Positions 1 through 7,223 of a stretch of DNA of 8,511 nt are shown here, piece after piece. The number at the start of each line of letters is the position of its first letter. Positions within the stretch are counted from its first letter, which is position 1. A program made the translations under genes and the position numbers. The DNA comes from Gemmatimonadales bacterium. GTDB lineage: Bacteria > Gemmatimonadota > Gemmatimonadetes > Gemmatimonadales > GWC2-71-9. The DNA lies in assembly GCA_030601605.1 (NCBI GenBank), contig JAUVTI010000081.1, forward strand, positions 1 to 8,511. Direction: 5' to 3'. The notes under the pieces were generated by a model. That model did no database searches. It was not told the origin of the DNA and saw nothing but the letters and a program-made list of their open reading frames with translations.

Positions 1-799
<799 letters not shown>

Positions 800-816
<17 letters not shown>

Positions 817-1753
817 TCACTACCTCGGCCAGCGTCTCCTCGAGCGACACGGTCGGCTGCCAGCCCACCGCCTCGGAGAGCTTGGTCGCGTCCCCCACCA
901 AATATGGAATGTCCGCCGGTCGTACGAGGTCCGGATCCTCCTCCGGCTCGGCCGGGTGCCCCACCACGTCGGCGAGCATGCTGAACAGCTCGCTCAGCTT
1001 CACGGCGCGGCCCGAAGCCACATTGTAGATCTCGCCCGGCTGCCCCGCCACGAGCAGCGACGCATAGGCCTCCACCACGTCCGAGACGTGCAGGAACTCC
1101 CGCACGGGAGTGAGGTTCCCCACCTTCACGGTACGATCGCCGTTCCGCTTGGCCTCGAGCAGGCGCCTGGCAAACGCCGGCACGACGAAACGGAGATCCT
1201 GCCCCCTGCCGGTGTGGGGAAAGGCCCGCACTACCGCCACGCGCAGACCCGTGCGCCGGTTCGCCTCCAGGGCCGCCGTCTCCGCCGCCAGCTTCGACGC
1301 CGCGTACTGCGAGCAGGGCTCGACCGCGTCGCTCTCCAGCCGCGGCCGCTCCGGGCTCGCCCCGTACACTTCGGCAGTCGAGGCCAGCAGCAACAGCGGA
1401 TCCGCACTTCCCGCCGCCTTCTGCCGCCCGAGTTGCTCCGCGAGCCGTGCGGTGCCACCGGCGTTTATGGCCCACGCTTCGGCCGGGTCGCGCCGCGCGT
1501 CCCCGCCCGAGGCCACCGCGGCCAGGTGCACGACGGCGTCGTATCCCGGGGCCAGCACGGCCTCGACCGAGCGGTCGTCCAGTATCTCGAACGGAACGGT
1601 CGTCACGTCGCCGTCCCAAGGGGGCGGAGCACCTTCGGCAATGATCGGCTGCGAGGGCCGAATCGCCGCAACCACCTCGTGGCGGTCCCTGCGCAGCCGC
1701 GGAACGAGCCAGGACCCGACGAAGCCGTCGGCGCCAGTGACCAGTATCCTCAC
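800..1753 (-). CDS. rmd: NAD(P)-dependent SDR, probable GDP-4-dehydro-6-deoxy-D-mannose reductase
   Basis: This is an extended short-chain dehydrogenase of 317 residues. It has an N-terminal Rossmann motif (TGADGFVG, residues 6-13), a catalytic Ser125-Thr126 and Tyr150-x3-Lys154 (YAASK). The C-terminal segment around residues 278-310 (RPADIPYLVGDATKL, then GWQP) resembles the substrate region of GDP-4-keto-6-deoxymannose reductases. In these enzymes it reduces the 4-keto group of the GMD product, giving GDP-D-rhamnose. The usual NHTGPGQ motif reads PHTGRGQ here (179-185), so the exact product is less certain; GDP-6-deoxytalose or GDP-fucose-type reductases are alternatives. The frame extends 25 codons upstream, but those lie inside gmd and do not look like protein of this family. 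The GTG at 1753-1751 forms a GTGA overlap with the gmd stop and puts the Rossmann strand at the N-terminus, so I chose it. Translational coupling to gmd supports the pathway assignment. Confidence 0.85.
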
Positions 1754-2712
1754 CCGCCGCCCAACCGCTCGAGGTCGGCGTCCACCATCATGGTGATGAG
1801 CTGCTCGAAAGTCACCGTGGGCTCCCACCCCAGCTGCCGCTTGGCCTTGCCGGGATCGGCCTCGAGCCGTTCGACCTCTGCCGGCCGCCTGAACCTGGGG
1901 TCCTCCTTCACGAACTTATTCCAGTCGAGCCCCACGTGGCCGAAGGCGACCTCGACGAGGTCCTGCACCGAGTGCGTAACGCCCGTCCCCACGACGTAGT
2001 CGTCGGGCTCTGGCTGTTGGAGCATGCGCCACATCACGTCCACGTAGTCTCCCGCGTAGCCCCAATCCCGTCGCGCCTCCAGGTTCCCGAGCCTGAGCTC
2101 CTTCGCGAGCCCCAGCTTGATGCGGGCCACGGCGTGGCTGACCTTGCGCGTCACGAACTCCAAACCGCGCCGGGGCGACTCGTGGTTGAAGAGAATCCCG
2201 CTGGTGGCATACAGTCCGTACGACTCCCGGTAGTTCACCGTTATCCAGTGGCCGTAGACCTTGGCCACACCGTAGGGTGAACGCGGATAGAACGGAGTGG
2301 ATTCGGATTGCGGGATCTCCTGGACCTTGCCGAACATCTCCGAAGAGCTCGCCTGGTAGAACCGGGCGTCCGGCTTGGCGAGCCGCACAGCTTCCAGGAT
2401 GCGGGTCACCCCCAATGCGGTAAACTCCCCCGTGAGCACCGGCTGGCTCCAGCTCGTGGGCACGAAGCTCTGCGCCGCCAGGTTGTATATCTCGTCGGGC
2501 TCCACGTCCCTGATCACGGTGGTCAGCGAGTGCTGATCCAGCAGGTCCGCCGGAAGGATGGAAACCTTTTCCAGCAGGTGCCCGATCCGCTCGTAGGAAT
2601 CGTGAGAGGTGCGGCGAACGATCCCGGCCACGCTGTAGCCCTTCTCCAACAGCAGCTCGGCCAGGTAGGAGCCGTCCTGTCCCGTGATCCCCGTGATGAG
2701 TGCAGTCGGCAT
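1750..2712 (-). CDS. gmd: GDP-mannose 4,6-dehydratase
   Basis: This enzyme converts GDP-D-mannose to GDP-4-dehydro-6-deoxy-D-mannose, the first step towards GDP-rhamnose, GDP-fucose and related surface sugars. The 320-residue protein begins with the family's NADP-binding motif TGITGQDGSYLAELLL (residues 7-22). It carries QASSSEMFG at 120-128, which supplies the catalytic Ser123 and Glu125 (Ser replaces the Thr of E. coli Gmd). Tyr147 and Lys151 follow in RSPYGVAK, and NHESPRRG at 176-183 is a Gmd signature. Length matches the shorter Gmd class. It is first in a unit with the Rmd-like reductase (4-base overlap) and carB. The ATG at 2712 is fixed by the N-terminal motif, but there is no good Shine-Dalgarno sequence before it. 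Confidence 0.96.
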   Translation of the reverse strand: MPTALITGITGQDGSYLAELLLEKGYSVAGIVRRTSHDSYERIGHLLEKVSILPADLLDQHSLTTVIRDVEPDEIYNLAAQSFVPTSWSQPVLTGEFTALGVTRILEAVRLAKPDARFYQASSSEMFGKVQEIPQSESTPFYPRSPYGVAKVYGHWITVNYRESYGLYATSGILFNHESPRRGLEFVTRKVSHAVARIKLGLAKELRLGNLEARRDWGYAGDYVDVMWRMLQQPEPDDYVVGTGVTHSVQDLVEVAFGHVGLDWNKFVKEDPRFRRPAEVERLEADPGKAKRQLGWEPTVTFEQLITMMVDADLERLGGG

Positions 2713-2719
2713 TGGATAA

Positions 2720-2725
2720 ACTCTA
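2720..2725 (-). promoter_or_regulatory. Possible -10 element of gmd, leaderless arrangement
   Basis: On the minus strand TAGAGT ends 7 bases before the gmd ATG, which would place the transcription start at or next to the A of the start codon. No purine-rich ribosome binding site lies between. No convincing -35 box is seen 16-18 bases further upstream, so this is a weak call based on spacing alone. Confidence 0.25.
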
Positions 2726-2738
2726 CGGGTTAAAGGCC

Positions 2739-2767
2739 TTGCGGCAGGTGCCGGGGGTTGCTAGACT
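2739..2767 (+). promoter_or_regulatory. Likely sigma70-type promoter of rpmB
   Basis: TTGCGG (2739-2744) and TAGACT (2762-2767) are separated by exactly 17 bases. They lie in the 88-base gap between the divergent gmd and rpmB genes. Transcription would start near 2774, giving a leader of about 27 bases to the rpmB ATG. Two of six bases in each box differ from consensus, so the site is plausible, not certain. Confidence 0.45.
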
Positions 2768-2800
2768 TCTTGGTCTTCCGAGCACCGTGAGTTGAGCACC

Positions 2801-3016
2801 ATGGCCCGTATTTGCGATATCTGTGGCAAGGGACCGACGTTCGGTCACAACGTAAGCCACGCCAACAACAAGACCAATCGGCGCTGGTACCCCAATTTGC
2901 AGCGCGTCCGCGCTCTCGTGAATGGCGAGGCGAAGCGGATCCGCGTCTGCACCCAGTGCATCAAGTCCGGCCGCGTCACCAAAGTCCCAAGGGGAGCCGC
3001 GGCTCCTACGGCCTAA
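2801..3016 (+). CDS. rpmB: 50S ribosomal protein L28, four-cysteine form
   Basis: L28 is a small protein of the large ribosomal subunit. The 71-residue product has the family core: GHNVSHANNKTNRRWYPNLQ at residues 15-34 and the basic C-terminal part GRVTKVPRG. Cys5 and Cys8 (CDIC) plus Cys50 and Cys53 (CTQC) make two CxxC knuckles, the zinc-binding version of L28. The ATG at 2801 gives the normal MARICDICGK start; an in-frame TTG at 2792 would add only three residues and is less likely. The ribosome binding site is weak (GTGAG-TTGAG before the ATG). It is the only plus-strand gene, has its own promoter candidate and a strong terminator, and is not paired with rpmG. Confidence 0.96.
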   Translation: MARICDICGKGPTFGHNVSHANNKTNRRWYPNLQRVRALVNGEAKRIRVCTQCIKSGRVTKVPRGAAAPTA

Positions 3017-3020
3017 GAAA

Positions 3021-3050
3021 ACGGGGACCGTCAGGTCCCCGTCTTTATTT
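3021..3050. terminator. Bidirectional intrinsic terminator between rpmB and rplQ
   Basis: A perfect 9-base-pair stem, ACGGGGACC (3021-3029) with GGTCCCCGT (3034-3042), closes a 4-base loop. On the plus strand it is followed by CTTTATTT, 5 bases after the rpmB stop. On the minus strand the same hairpin is followed by TTTCTT, about 30 bases past the rplQ stop. It therefore can end both converging units. Confidence 0.9.
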
Positions 3051-3071
3051 CCAGGCGAACGATTCCACCAC

Positions 3072-3428
3072 TCACTCACTGAGCAGCTCGATCCGCGCCA
3101 GCTCGGCGCCGTCGCCGCTGCGGTGTCCGAGCTTCAGGATCCTGGTGTACCCGCCCGGCCGCGCCGCGAAGCGGGGCCCGATCTCGCTGAACAGCCGACC
3201 GCTCACCTCCCGGTCCTTGATGTAGCGCTCCACCCGCCGCCGCGCGTGCAGGTCGCCGCGCCGCGCCAGGGTGATGAGCCGCTCCGCGAAGGGCCTCAGC
3301 TCCTTCGCCTTGGCCTCGGTGGTCTCCACCCGCTCGTGCTTGAACAGCGAGGTCGCCATGTTGCGGAGCATCGCCTTCCTGTGCGACGATGTCCGGCTCA
3401 GCCGGCGTCCCTTTACGCGATGCCGCAT
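3072..3428 (-). CDS. rplQ: 50S ribosomal protein L17
   Basis: L17 is a large-subunit protein located near the peptide exit tunnel. The 118-residue product starts with the family signature MRHRVKGRRLSRTSSHRKAM (residues 1-20), followed by LRNMATSLFKHERVETTEAKAKELRPFAERLITLA, and ends in a normal GGYTRILKLGHRSGDGAELA region around 92-111. Length is typical for the short bacterial form. The ATG lies 4 bases after the rpoA stop, and a GGAGG inside the rpoA tail can serve as its ribosome binding site. It is the last gene of the alpha operon and is followed by the shared terminator. Confidence 0.98.
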   Translation of the reverse strand: MRHRVKGRRLSRTSSHRKAMLRNMATSLFKHERVETTEAKAKELRPFAERLITLARRGDLHARRRVERYIKDREVSGRLFSEIGPRFAARPGGYTRILKLGHRSGDGAELARIELLSE

Positions 3429-3432
3429 TGCC

Positions 3433-4509
3433 CTACTCGCCTCCCTCGCTGGGGGCTGCTTCCTCGGCTGCGGGGGCCACTACGGCCGCTGCCGCCTCCT
3501 GGGGGAGAGCCGCCTCCTCGCCCTCGTCTTCCTCCAGCTTCATGCCGAAGCTGAGACCCTCGCGCTGCAGCATCTCGTCGATCTCGGACAAGGCCTTCTC
3601 GCCGACGTTCTTGACCTTGAGCAGCTCGTCCTGCGAGTAGCGCACCAGGTCTGCCAGGATGCTGATACCGGAGTTCTTGAGCGAGTTGATCGAGCGCACG
3701 GACAGTCCGCAGTCGTCGATCGGCTTGGCCAGGAGGTCGCGCAGTTCGGCGCTGTCCTTCTCCGACACGCCGCCGGCCGGCGGCTCGCCGCTCACCATGG
3801 GCAGGCGGCCGAAGTCGAGGAAGTAGCGCAGGTGCTCCTGCGTGAGCGCCGCGGCGTACGACACCGCGTCCTCGGGGCTGATCGCGCCGTTGGTCTCGAC
3901 CGCGAGGGTCACGCTGTCGAAGTCGGTGCGCTGACCCACGCGGGTCTCATGCACCGAGAAGTTGGCGCGGCGCACCGGGTTGTAGATAGAGTCGATCCGC
4001 ACCAGATCCACCGGCAGCGAGCGGTCCACCTCGTGCTGCGAGGCCTCGACATACCCCCGGCCCTTGTTCACGTACAGCTGGCCGATGATCTCCCGGTCCT
4101 CCTGCAGCGTGAACAGCACGTGGTCGGGATGCACGATCTCCACGGCCGCGTTGGGGATGATGTGCTTGGCCATCACCGCGCCGGCCTTGTCGACCTTGAT
4201 CTCCAGCACCACCTCGTCCACGTCCTCTGCCATGATCAGCGTGAGGACCTTGAGGTGCTGGATGATCTGGTGGATGTCCTCCACCACGCCCGGCACGGTC
4301 TGGTGCTCGTGCACCACACCCTCGAGACGGAACGCCCAGACGGCGGCGCCCCGCAGGGAGGAGAGCAGCATCCGCCGCAGCGCGTTGCCCAGGGTGTACC
4401 CGTAGCCGCGCTCGAGCGGCTGGAGTCTGAACTCAGCCGCGTTCGGGATGTCTTCCCGCTTCGTCATCTCGACCAGGTTAGGTCGGACGAGCCCAATCAG
4501 ATCAATCAT
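3433..4509 (-). CDS. rpoA: DNA-directed RNA polymerase subunit alpha
   Basis: The alpha subunit dimerises to nucleate RNA polymerase, and its C-terminal domain contacts promoter DNA and activators. The N-terminal domain (about 1-235) shows ERGYGYTLGNALRRMLLSSL at 33-52, the dimer and assembly motif. The C-terminal domain (about 258-326) has two helix-hairpin-helix segments, with Arg272 and Asn275 at the positions of E. coli Arg265 and Asn268, and the KVKNVGEKALSEI segment at 298-310. The domains are joined by a short linker around 236-257. At 358 residues it is longer than the usual 315-330. The excess is an acidic, then Ala/Pro/Glu-rich tail (about 326-358), likely disordered. It follows rpsD after 3 bases and precedes rplQ by 4. 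Confidence 0.98.
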   Translation of the reverse strand: MIDLIGLVRPNLVEMTKREDIPNAAEFRLQPLERGYGYTLGNALRRMLLSSLRGAAVWAFRLEGVVHEHQTVPGVVEDIHQIIQHLKVLTLIMAEDVDEVVLEIKVDKAGAVMAKHIIPNAAVEIVHPDHVLFTLQEDREIIGQLYVNKGRGYVEASQHEVDRSLPVDLVRIDSIYNPVRRANFSVHETRVGQRTDFDSVTLAVETNGAISPEDAVSYAAALTQEHLRYFLDFGRLPMVSGEPPAGGVSEKDSAELRDLLAKPIDDCGLSVRSINSLKNSGISILADLVRYSQDELLKVKNVGEKALSEIDEMLQREGLSFGMKLEEDEGEEAALPQEAAAAVVAPAAEEAAPSEGGE

Positions 4510-4512
4510 CGA

Positions 4513-5148
4513 TTACTTGGAGTAGAGCTCCACAATCAGCTGCTCCTGCGCGGCGACCGGAATGGCGTCGCGCGTGGGCAGCTCGGTTAGCTTGCCGACG
4601 GCCTTCTGGGTGTCCACGGTGAGCCACGACACGGGCGGGGCGCGGGCGAGCGCGTCGAGCGACTGGCGTACGATGACCAGCTCGCGGCTCTTCTCGGACA
4701 CCTGCACCGTGTCGTTGGGCCTCACCACGTAGGACGGGATGTCCACCGTGCGGCCGTTCACTTCTATGTGGCGGTGCCGCACCAGTTGGCGCGCGGCCTT
4801 GCGGCTCGCCGCGAAGCCCATCCGGTGCACCACATTGTCCAGTCGCGTCTCGAGCGCGATCAGCAGGTTCTCACCCGTCATGCCCGGCCACAGCCGGACC
4901 CTGTCGAAGATGTTGCGGAACTGCTTCTCGGTGAGCCCGTAGATCCGCTTCACCTTCTGCTTCTCGCGCAGCTGCTTCTGATACTCGGACGACTTGCGCC
5001 GCCGGCTCATGGCCTGGCCGTGCTGGCCCGGCGGATAAGGGCGGCGCTCGATTGCACACTTCTCGGTCAGGCAGCGGGTGCCCTTCAAGAAGAGCTTGGT
5101 GCCCTCACGGCGGCACAGCCTGCAGGCGGGCCCAGCGTAGCGCGCCAT
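4513..5148 (-). CDS. rpsD: 30S ribosomal protein S4, zinc-knuckle form
   Basis: S4 binds 16S rRNA early in small-subunit assembly and, in many bacteria, represses its own operon. The 211-residue protein has Cys9, Cys12, Cys26 and Cys31 at the N-terminus. This is the zinc-binding arrangement known from Thermus S4 and absent from E. coli S4. PYPPGQHG follows at 37-44. The S4 RNA-binding domain runs from about residue 100 to 163 (TRLDNVVHRMGFAASRKAARQLV, then HRHIEVNGRTVDIPSYVV). The gene sits 3 bases after rpsK and 3 before rpoA, the standard alpha-operon order. Its role as operon regulator here is inferred from other bacteria; I see no obvious S4-binding pseudoknot in the short rpmJ leader. 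Confidence 0.98.
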   Translation of the reverse strand: MARYAGPACRLCRREGTKLFLKGTRCLTEKCAIERRPYPPGQHGQAMSRRRKSSEYQKQLREKQKVKRIYGLTEKQFRNIFDRVRLWPGMTGENLLIALETRLDNVVHRMGFAASRKAARQLVRHRHIEVNGRTVDIPSYVVRPNDTVQVSEKSRELVIVRQSLDALARAPPVSWLTVDTQKAVGKLTELPTRDAIPVAAQEQLIVELYSK

Positions 5149-5151
5149 CGG

Positions 5152-5538
5152 TTACACCCGTCTCTTCTTTGGGGGCCGGCAGCCGTTGTGCGGGATGGGC
5201 GTCACGTCGCGGATCGACCTGACCTCGAGTCCCGCGGAGGCCAGCGCCTGAATGGCGGACTCGCGACCCGAGCCCGGCCCCTGGACCCGCACGTGCACGC
5301 GCTTCACTCCCATGTTCACGGCTTCGCGCGCGCAGTTCTCCGCCGCCACCGTGGCCGCGAAGGACGTGGACTTCTTGGATCCCTTGAATCCGGACTTGCC
5401 GGCCGAACCCCAGACTATGGCGTTCCCCTGCAGGTCCGTGATCGTGATCAGCGTGTTGTTGAACGTCGCCGTGATGTGGGCAATGCCCTCGGCTTCGACG
5501 ATCTTCTTGCGCTTTCCGGAGGATTGTGCCTGCGCCAT
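5152..5538 (-). CDS. rpsK: 30S ribosomal protein S11
   Basis: S11 lies on the platform of the small subunit near the mRNA exit. The 128-residue product contains AHITATFNNTLITITDLQGN (20-39), the GSAGKSGFKGSKKSTSFAAT segment (44-63), VRVQGPGSGRESAI (84-97) and the invariant C-terminus IRDVTPIPHNGCRPPKKRRV (109-128). Asn118-Gly119 in that tail corresponds to the Asn-Gly site that is converted to isoaspartate in E. coli S11. The first dozen residues are a variable basic tail. The ATG is 1 base beyond the rpsM stop, so translation is probably coupled. Confidence 0.98.
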   Translation of the reverse strand: MAQAQSSGKRKKIVEAEGIAHITATFNNTLITITDLQGNAIVWGSAGKSGFKGSKKSTSFAATVAAENCAREAVNMGVKRVHVRVQGPGSGRESAIQALASAGLEVRSIRDVTPIPHNGCRPPKKRRV

Positions 5539-5539
5539 A

Positions 5540-5920
5540 CTACTTCTTCACCGCTTTCTTCCTGCCCGCGATGGGCCGGCGCGGTCCCTTCTTGGTCCGC
5601 GCGTTCGTATGCGTGCGCTGCCCCCGGACGGGCAGGCCGCGGCGGTGCCTCAGCCCGCGGTAGCTGCCGATGTCCATGAGGCGCTTGATGTTCATTGCGA
5701 TCTCGGTGCGGAGAGCGCCCTCCACCCTCACCGACCGCTCGATGGCCTGCCTGAGGCGCGCCACCTCGGAATCGCTCAGGTCGCGCACCCGCGTGTCGGG
5801 CTTGACCGCGGTGTCGTCCAGCACCTGCTGGGCGGTACTGCGACCAACTCCGTTGATGTATGTCAGCGCGATCTCGACGCGCTTCTCTCGGGGCAGGTCC
5901 ACCCCGGCGATTCGTGCCAT
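5540..5920 (-). CDS. rpsM: 30S ribosomal protein S13
   Basis: S13 sits in the head of the small subunit and contacts the P-site tRNA and the large subunit. The 126-residue product opens with MARIAGVDLPREKRVEIALT, has the helix-two-turn-helix TYINGVGRSTAQQVL (20-34), and ends with the classical tail GSYRGLRHRRGLPVRGQRTH and NARTKKGPRRPIAGRKKAVKK. Length and sequence are fully typical. It begins 4 bases after the rpmJ stop. Confidence 0.98.
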   Translation of the reverse strand: MARIAGVDLPREKRVEIALTYINGVGRSTAQQVLDDTAVKPDTRVRDLSDSEVARLRQAIERSVRVEGALRTEIAMNIKRLMDIGSYRGLRHRRGLPVRGQRTHTNARTKKGPRRPIAGRKKAVKK

Positions 5921-5924
5921 TGGC

Positions 5925-6041
5925 TCAGCCCTGCCGCTGCTTGTGTCTTGGGTTGCGCTTGCAGATCACCCGCGTGACTCCACGACGGCGGATCACCTTG
6001 CAGTGCTCACAAATTGGCTTCACGCTCGAACGGACTTTCAA
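5925..6041 (-). CDS. rpmJ: 50S ribosomal protein L36, zinc-ribbon form, TTG start
   Basis: L36 is a tiny zinc-binding protein of the large subunit. The 38-residue translation begins MKVRSSVKPICEHCKVIRRR and ends in PRHKQRQG, the family's normal length and ends. Cys11, Cys14, Cys27 and His33 form the zinc site. The only start that gives the invariant MKVR N-terminus is a TTG at 6041-6039, with GGGGAG at 6047-6052 placed 5 bases before it. It is the first gene of the alpha operon here, following the promoter by about 30 bases. It is easy to miss because it is short and has no ATG. Confidence 0.95.
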   Translation of the reverse strand: MKVRSSVKPICEHCKVIRRRGVTRVICKRNPRHKQRQG

Positions 6042-6046
6042 GGTCG

Positions 6047-6052
6047 CTCCCC
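6047..6052 (-). promoter_or_regulatory. Shine-Dalgarno site that fixes the rpmJ TTG start
   Basis: GGGGAG on the minus strand lies 5 bases upstream of the TTG codon of rpmJ. It supports use of this non-ATG start, since no in-frame ATG exists in or just before the gene. Confidence 0.75.
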
Positions 6053-6077
6053 GTAATGAGTTGGAAACGAGCCTAGG

Positions 6078-6106
6078 AATATAGAAAGGGCGATGTCGGG
6101 ATGCAA
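6078..6106 (-). promoter_or_regulatory. Strong sigma70-type promoter of the alpha ribosomal operon
   Basis: On the minus strand TTGCAT (6106-6101) and TATATT (6083-6078) are 17 bases apart. Each box matches the housekeeping consensus at four or five of six positions. The region is AT-rich against a very GC-rich background. Transcription would start near 6071, leaving about 30 bases of leader before rpmJ. The -35 box lies 8 bases past the stop of the secreted-protein gene, and I see no terminator between the two units, so read-through from the pyr unit is possible. Confidence 0.8.
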
Positions 6107-6114
6107 CCGGGGGG

Positions 6115-6546
6115 TCAGGGGGTGATCCTGACCTCCCGCAGACGCCAGTTCCCGTCGAGAAGACGGAAGCCGAGGAACACGGTCTCCTCCAACTCCTCGT
6201 CGGTGCCCTTCACGACGTAGCGGCGCTCCACCTCGGCGTAGGCGTGGTCGTCCGCCAGGTGCCGGACGTCCACCAGATCGAAGGTCCGCTCCTGGGAGGG
6301 GTCCAGATAGCGTCCCAGCAGGCGGGCTGCCTGCTCGGGCTGGACCGAGGCGGAGGCAGCGATCCCGGGGATCCTGAGGCGCACGGTGTCGCTGTGCCGG
6401 ACCAGGGCCTGGACGTCGTGCTGGATCCAGGCCGCTTGGGCCCGGCCCACTGCCTGCTCCAGCTGCACCTGGGCCCTGGCACCGGTCCCGGTGAAGAAGG
6501 CCGCGGCAAGCGCGGCAGCGGGGGCGATTCTGCGGATTGTGTTCAC
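6115..6546 (-). CDS. Small secreted protein of unknown function, possibly NTF2-like
   Basis: I do not recognise this gene by name. The 143-residue product has a clear signal peptide: basic start (MNTIRRI), hydrophobic stretch AAALAAAFF at about 10-18, and a likely signal peptidase I site after Ala25 (ARA, then QVQ). There is no lipobox cysteine. The mature part starts with a helix (LEQAVGRAQAAW, then HDVQALVRHSDTVRLRI) and ends with alternating beta-like strands (RTFDLVDVRHL, HAYAEVERRYVV, ETVFLGFRLLDGNWRLREVRI). This helix-then-sheet order, ending in a strand with GNWRLREV, resembles small NTF2-like domains such as DUF4783, but that is a pattern judgement. The frame is open a further 58 codons upstream inside pyrF. 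The GTG at 6546 is preferred because it gives the signal peptide and a GTGA overlap with the pyrF stop. Confidence 0.75.
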   Translation of the reverse strand: MNTIRRIAPAAALAAAFFTGTGARAQVQLEQAVGRAQAAWIQHDVQALVRHSDTVRLRIPGIAASASVQPEQAARLLGRYLDPSQERTFDLVDVRHLADDHAYAEVERRYVVKGTDEELEETVFLGFRLLDGNWRLREVRITP

Positions 6547-7223
6547 GATGCCGCCTCTACAATACCGTCGTACACCGCTCGCGGGTTTTCGGCCCGCGTG
6601 ATGGGCCGCCCCACCACCAGGTGAGTGGCGCCGGCCGCTACGGCCGCAGCCGGGTCCGCGGTGCGGCGCTGATCGTCGGCGACAGAGCCCGCGGGCCGGA
6701 TTCCCGGCACCACGAGCCACCTGTCGGGACCCGCGATCTCCCGGACCGCTGCCACTTCGCGGGGCGACGTGACCACGGCGCCCACCCCCGAGTCCACCGC
6801 CAGACGGGCCAGGCGCTCCACCTCGGCCGCCACATCCGGCTCGCCCGTGCGCCCCACCGTGTCCCAGTAGCCGCCCGGCGAGTGCGACGTGAGGACGGTA
6901 ACCGCCGCGAGCCGCATTGGGCCGGCGGCCTGGACTGCCGCCTCCAGCATTGCCCTGCCGCCCAACGCGTGCACCGTGGCCAGCTTCACTCCCAGCCCCT
7001 GCGCTCCCCGCACGGCTTCAGCCACCGTGCTCAGGATGTCGTGCCACTTGAGATCGAGGAAGACCTGGACCCCGCGTCCCTCCAGCTCCCCGATGAGCGC
7101 CGGCCCCTCGCGCACGAACAGCACCGGCCCCACTTTGGCCCACCCCAGGCCGGGCAGCTGGTCCACCAGCTCCAGAGCCTCGCGGGCCGAGCCCACGTCC
7201 AACGCGACGATCACCTCAGCCAC
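6543..7223 (-). CDS. pyrF: Orotidine 5'-phosphate decarboxylase
   Basis: This cytoplasmic TIM-barrel enzyme decarboxylates OMP to UMP, the last step of de novo pyrimidine nucleotide synthesis. The 226-residue protein shows the complete active-site set: Asp9 (VALD), Lys30 (AKVG), and the catalytic array Asp57, Lys59 and Asp62 (DLKWHD). The phosphate-binding parts PGIRPAG at 173-179 and VGRPITRAENP at 204-214 include Arg206. The spacing agrees with group I bacterial enzymes. The stretch after the catalytic motif reads HDILSTV, where HDIPNTV is usual, a mild deviation. The start is a GTG at 7223-7221, 8 bases inside the end of pyrD, with GGAGG about 5 bases before it. An in-frame GTG three codons later is possible but too far from that site. 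Confidence 0.96.
   Translation of the reverse strand: MAEVIVALDVGSAREALELVDQLPGLGWAKVGPVLFVREGPALIGELEGRGVQVFLDLKWHDILSTVAEAVRGAQGLGVKLATVHALGGRAMLEAAVQAAGPMRLAAVTVLTSHSPGGYWDTVGRTGEPDVAAEVERLARLAVDSGVGAVVTSPREVAAVREIAGPDRWLVVPGIRPAGSVADDQRRTADPAAAVAAGATHLVVGRPITRAENPRAVYDGIVEAAS

Noticed and set aside
2792..2800. TTG start for rpmB three codons upstream
   Set aside because: The ATG at 2801 gives the canonical L28 N-terminus; the extra MST has no support.
2713..2800. Riboswitch or attenuator in the gmd-rpmB gap
   Set aside because: The gap is only 88 bases; I see promoter-like boxes and a short AAGGCCTT palindrome but no extended structure.
2723..3079. Minus-strand open frame of 118 codons opposite rpmB
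   Set aside because: rpmB on the other strand is certain, and this frame would run through the terminator hairpin.
3271..4590. Long plus-strand open frame opposite rpoA and rplQ
   Set aside because: It is antisense to two certain genes. Its His/Leu/Arg/Val-rich translation is the usual shadow of GC-rich codons, with no ribosome binding site or recognisable domain.
6042..6077. S4-binding regulatory pseudoknot in the alpha-operon leader
   Set aside because: The leader is about 30 bases and shows no helices long enough to support the E. coli type of structure.
6547..6720. N-terminal extension of the secreted protein into pyrF
   Set aside because: The added 58 residues are Arg/Gly-rich shadow of pyrF and would bury the signal peptide.
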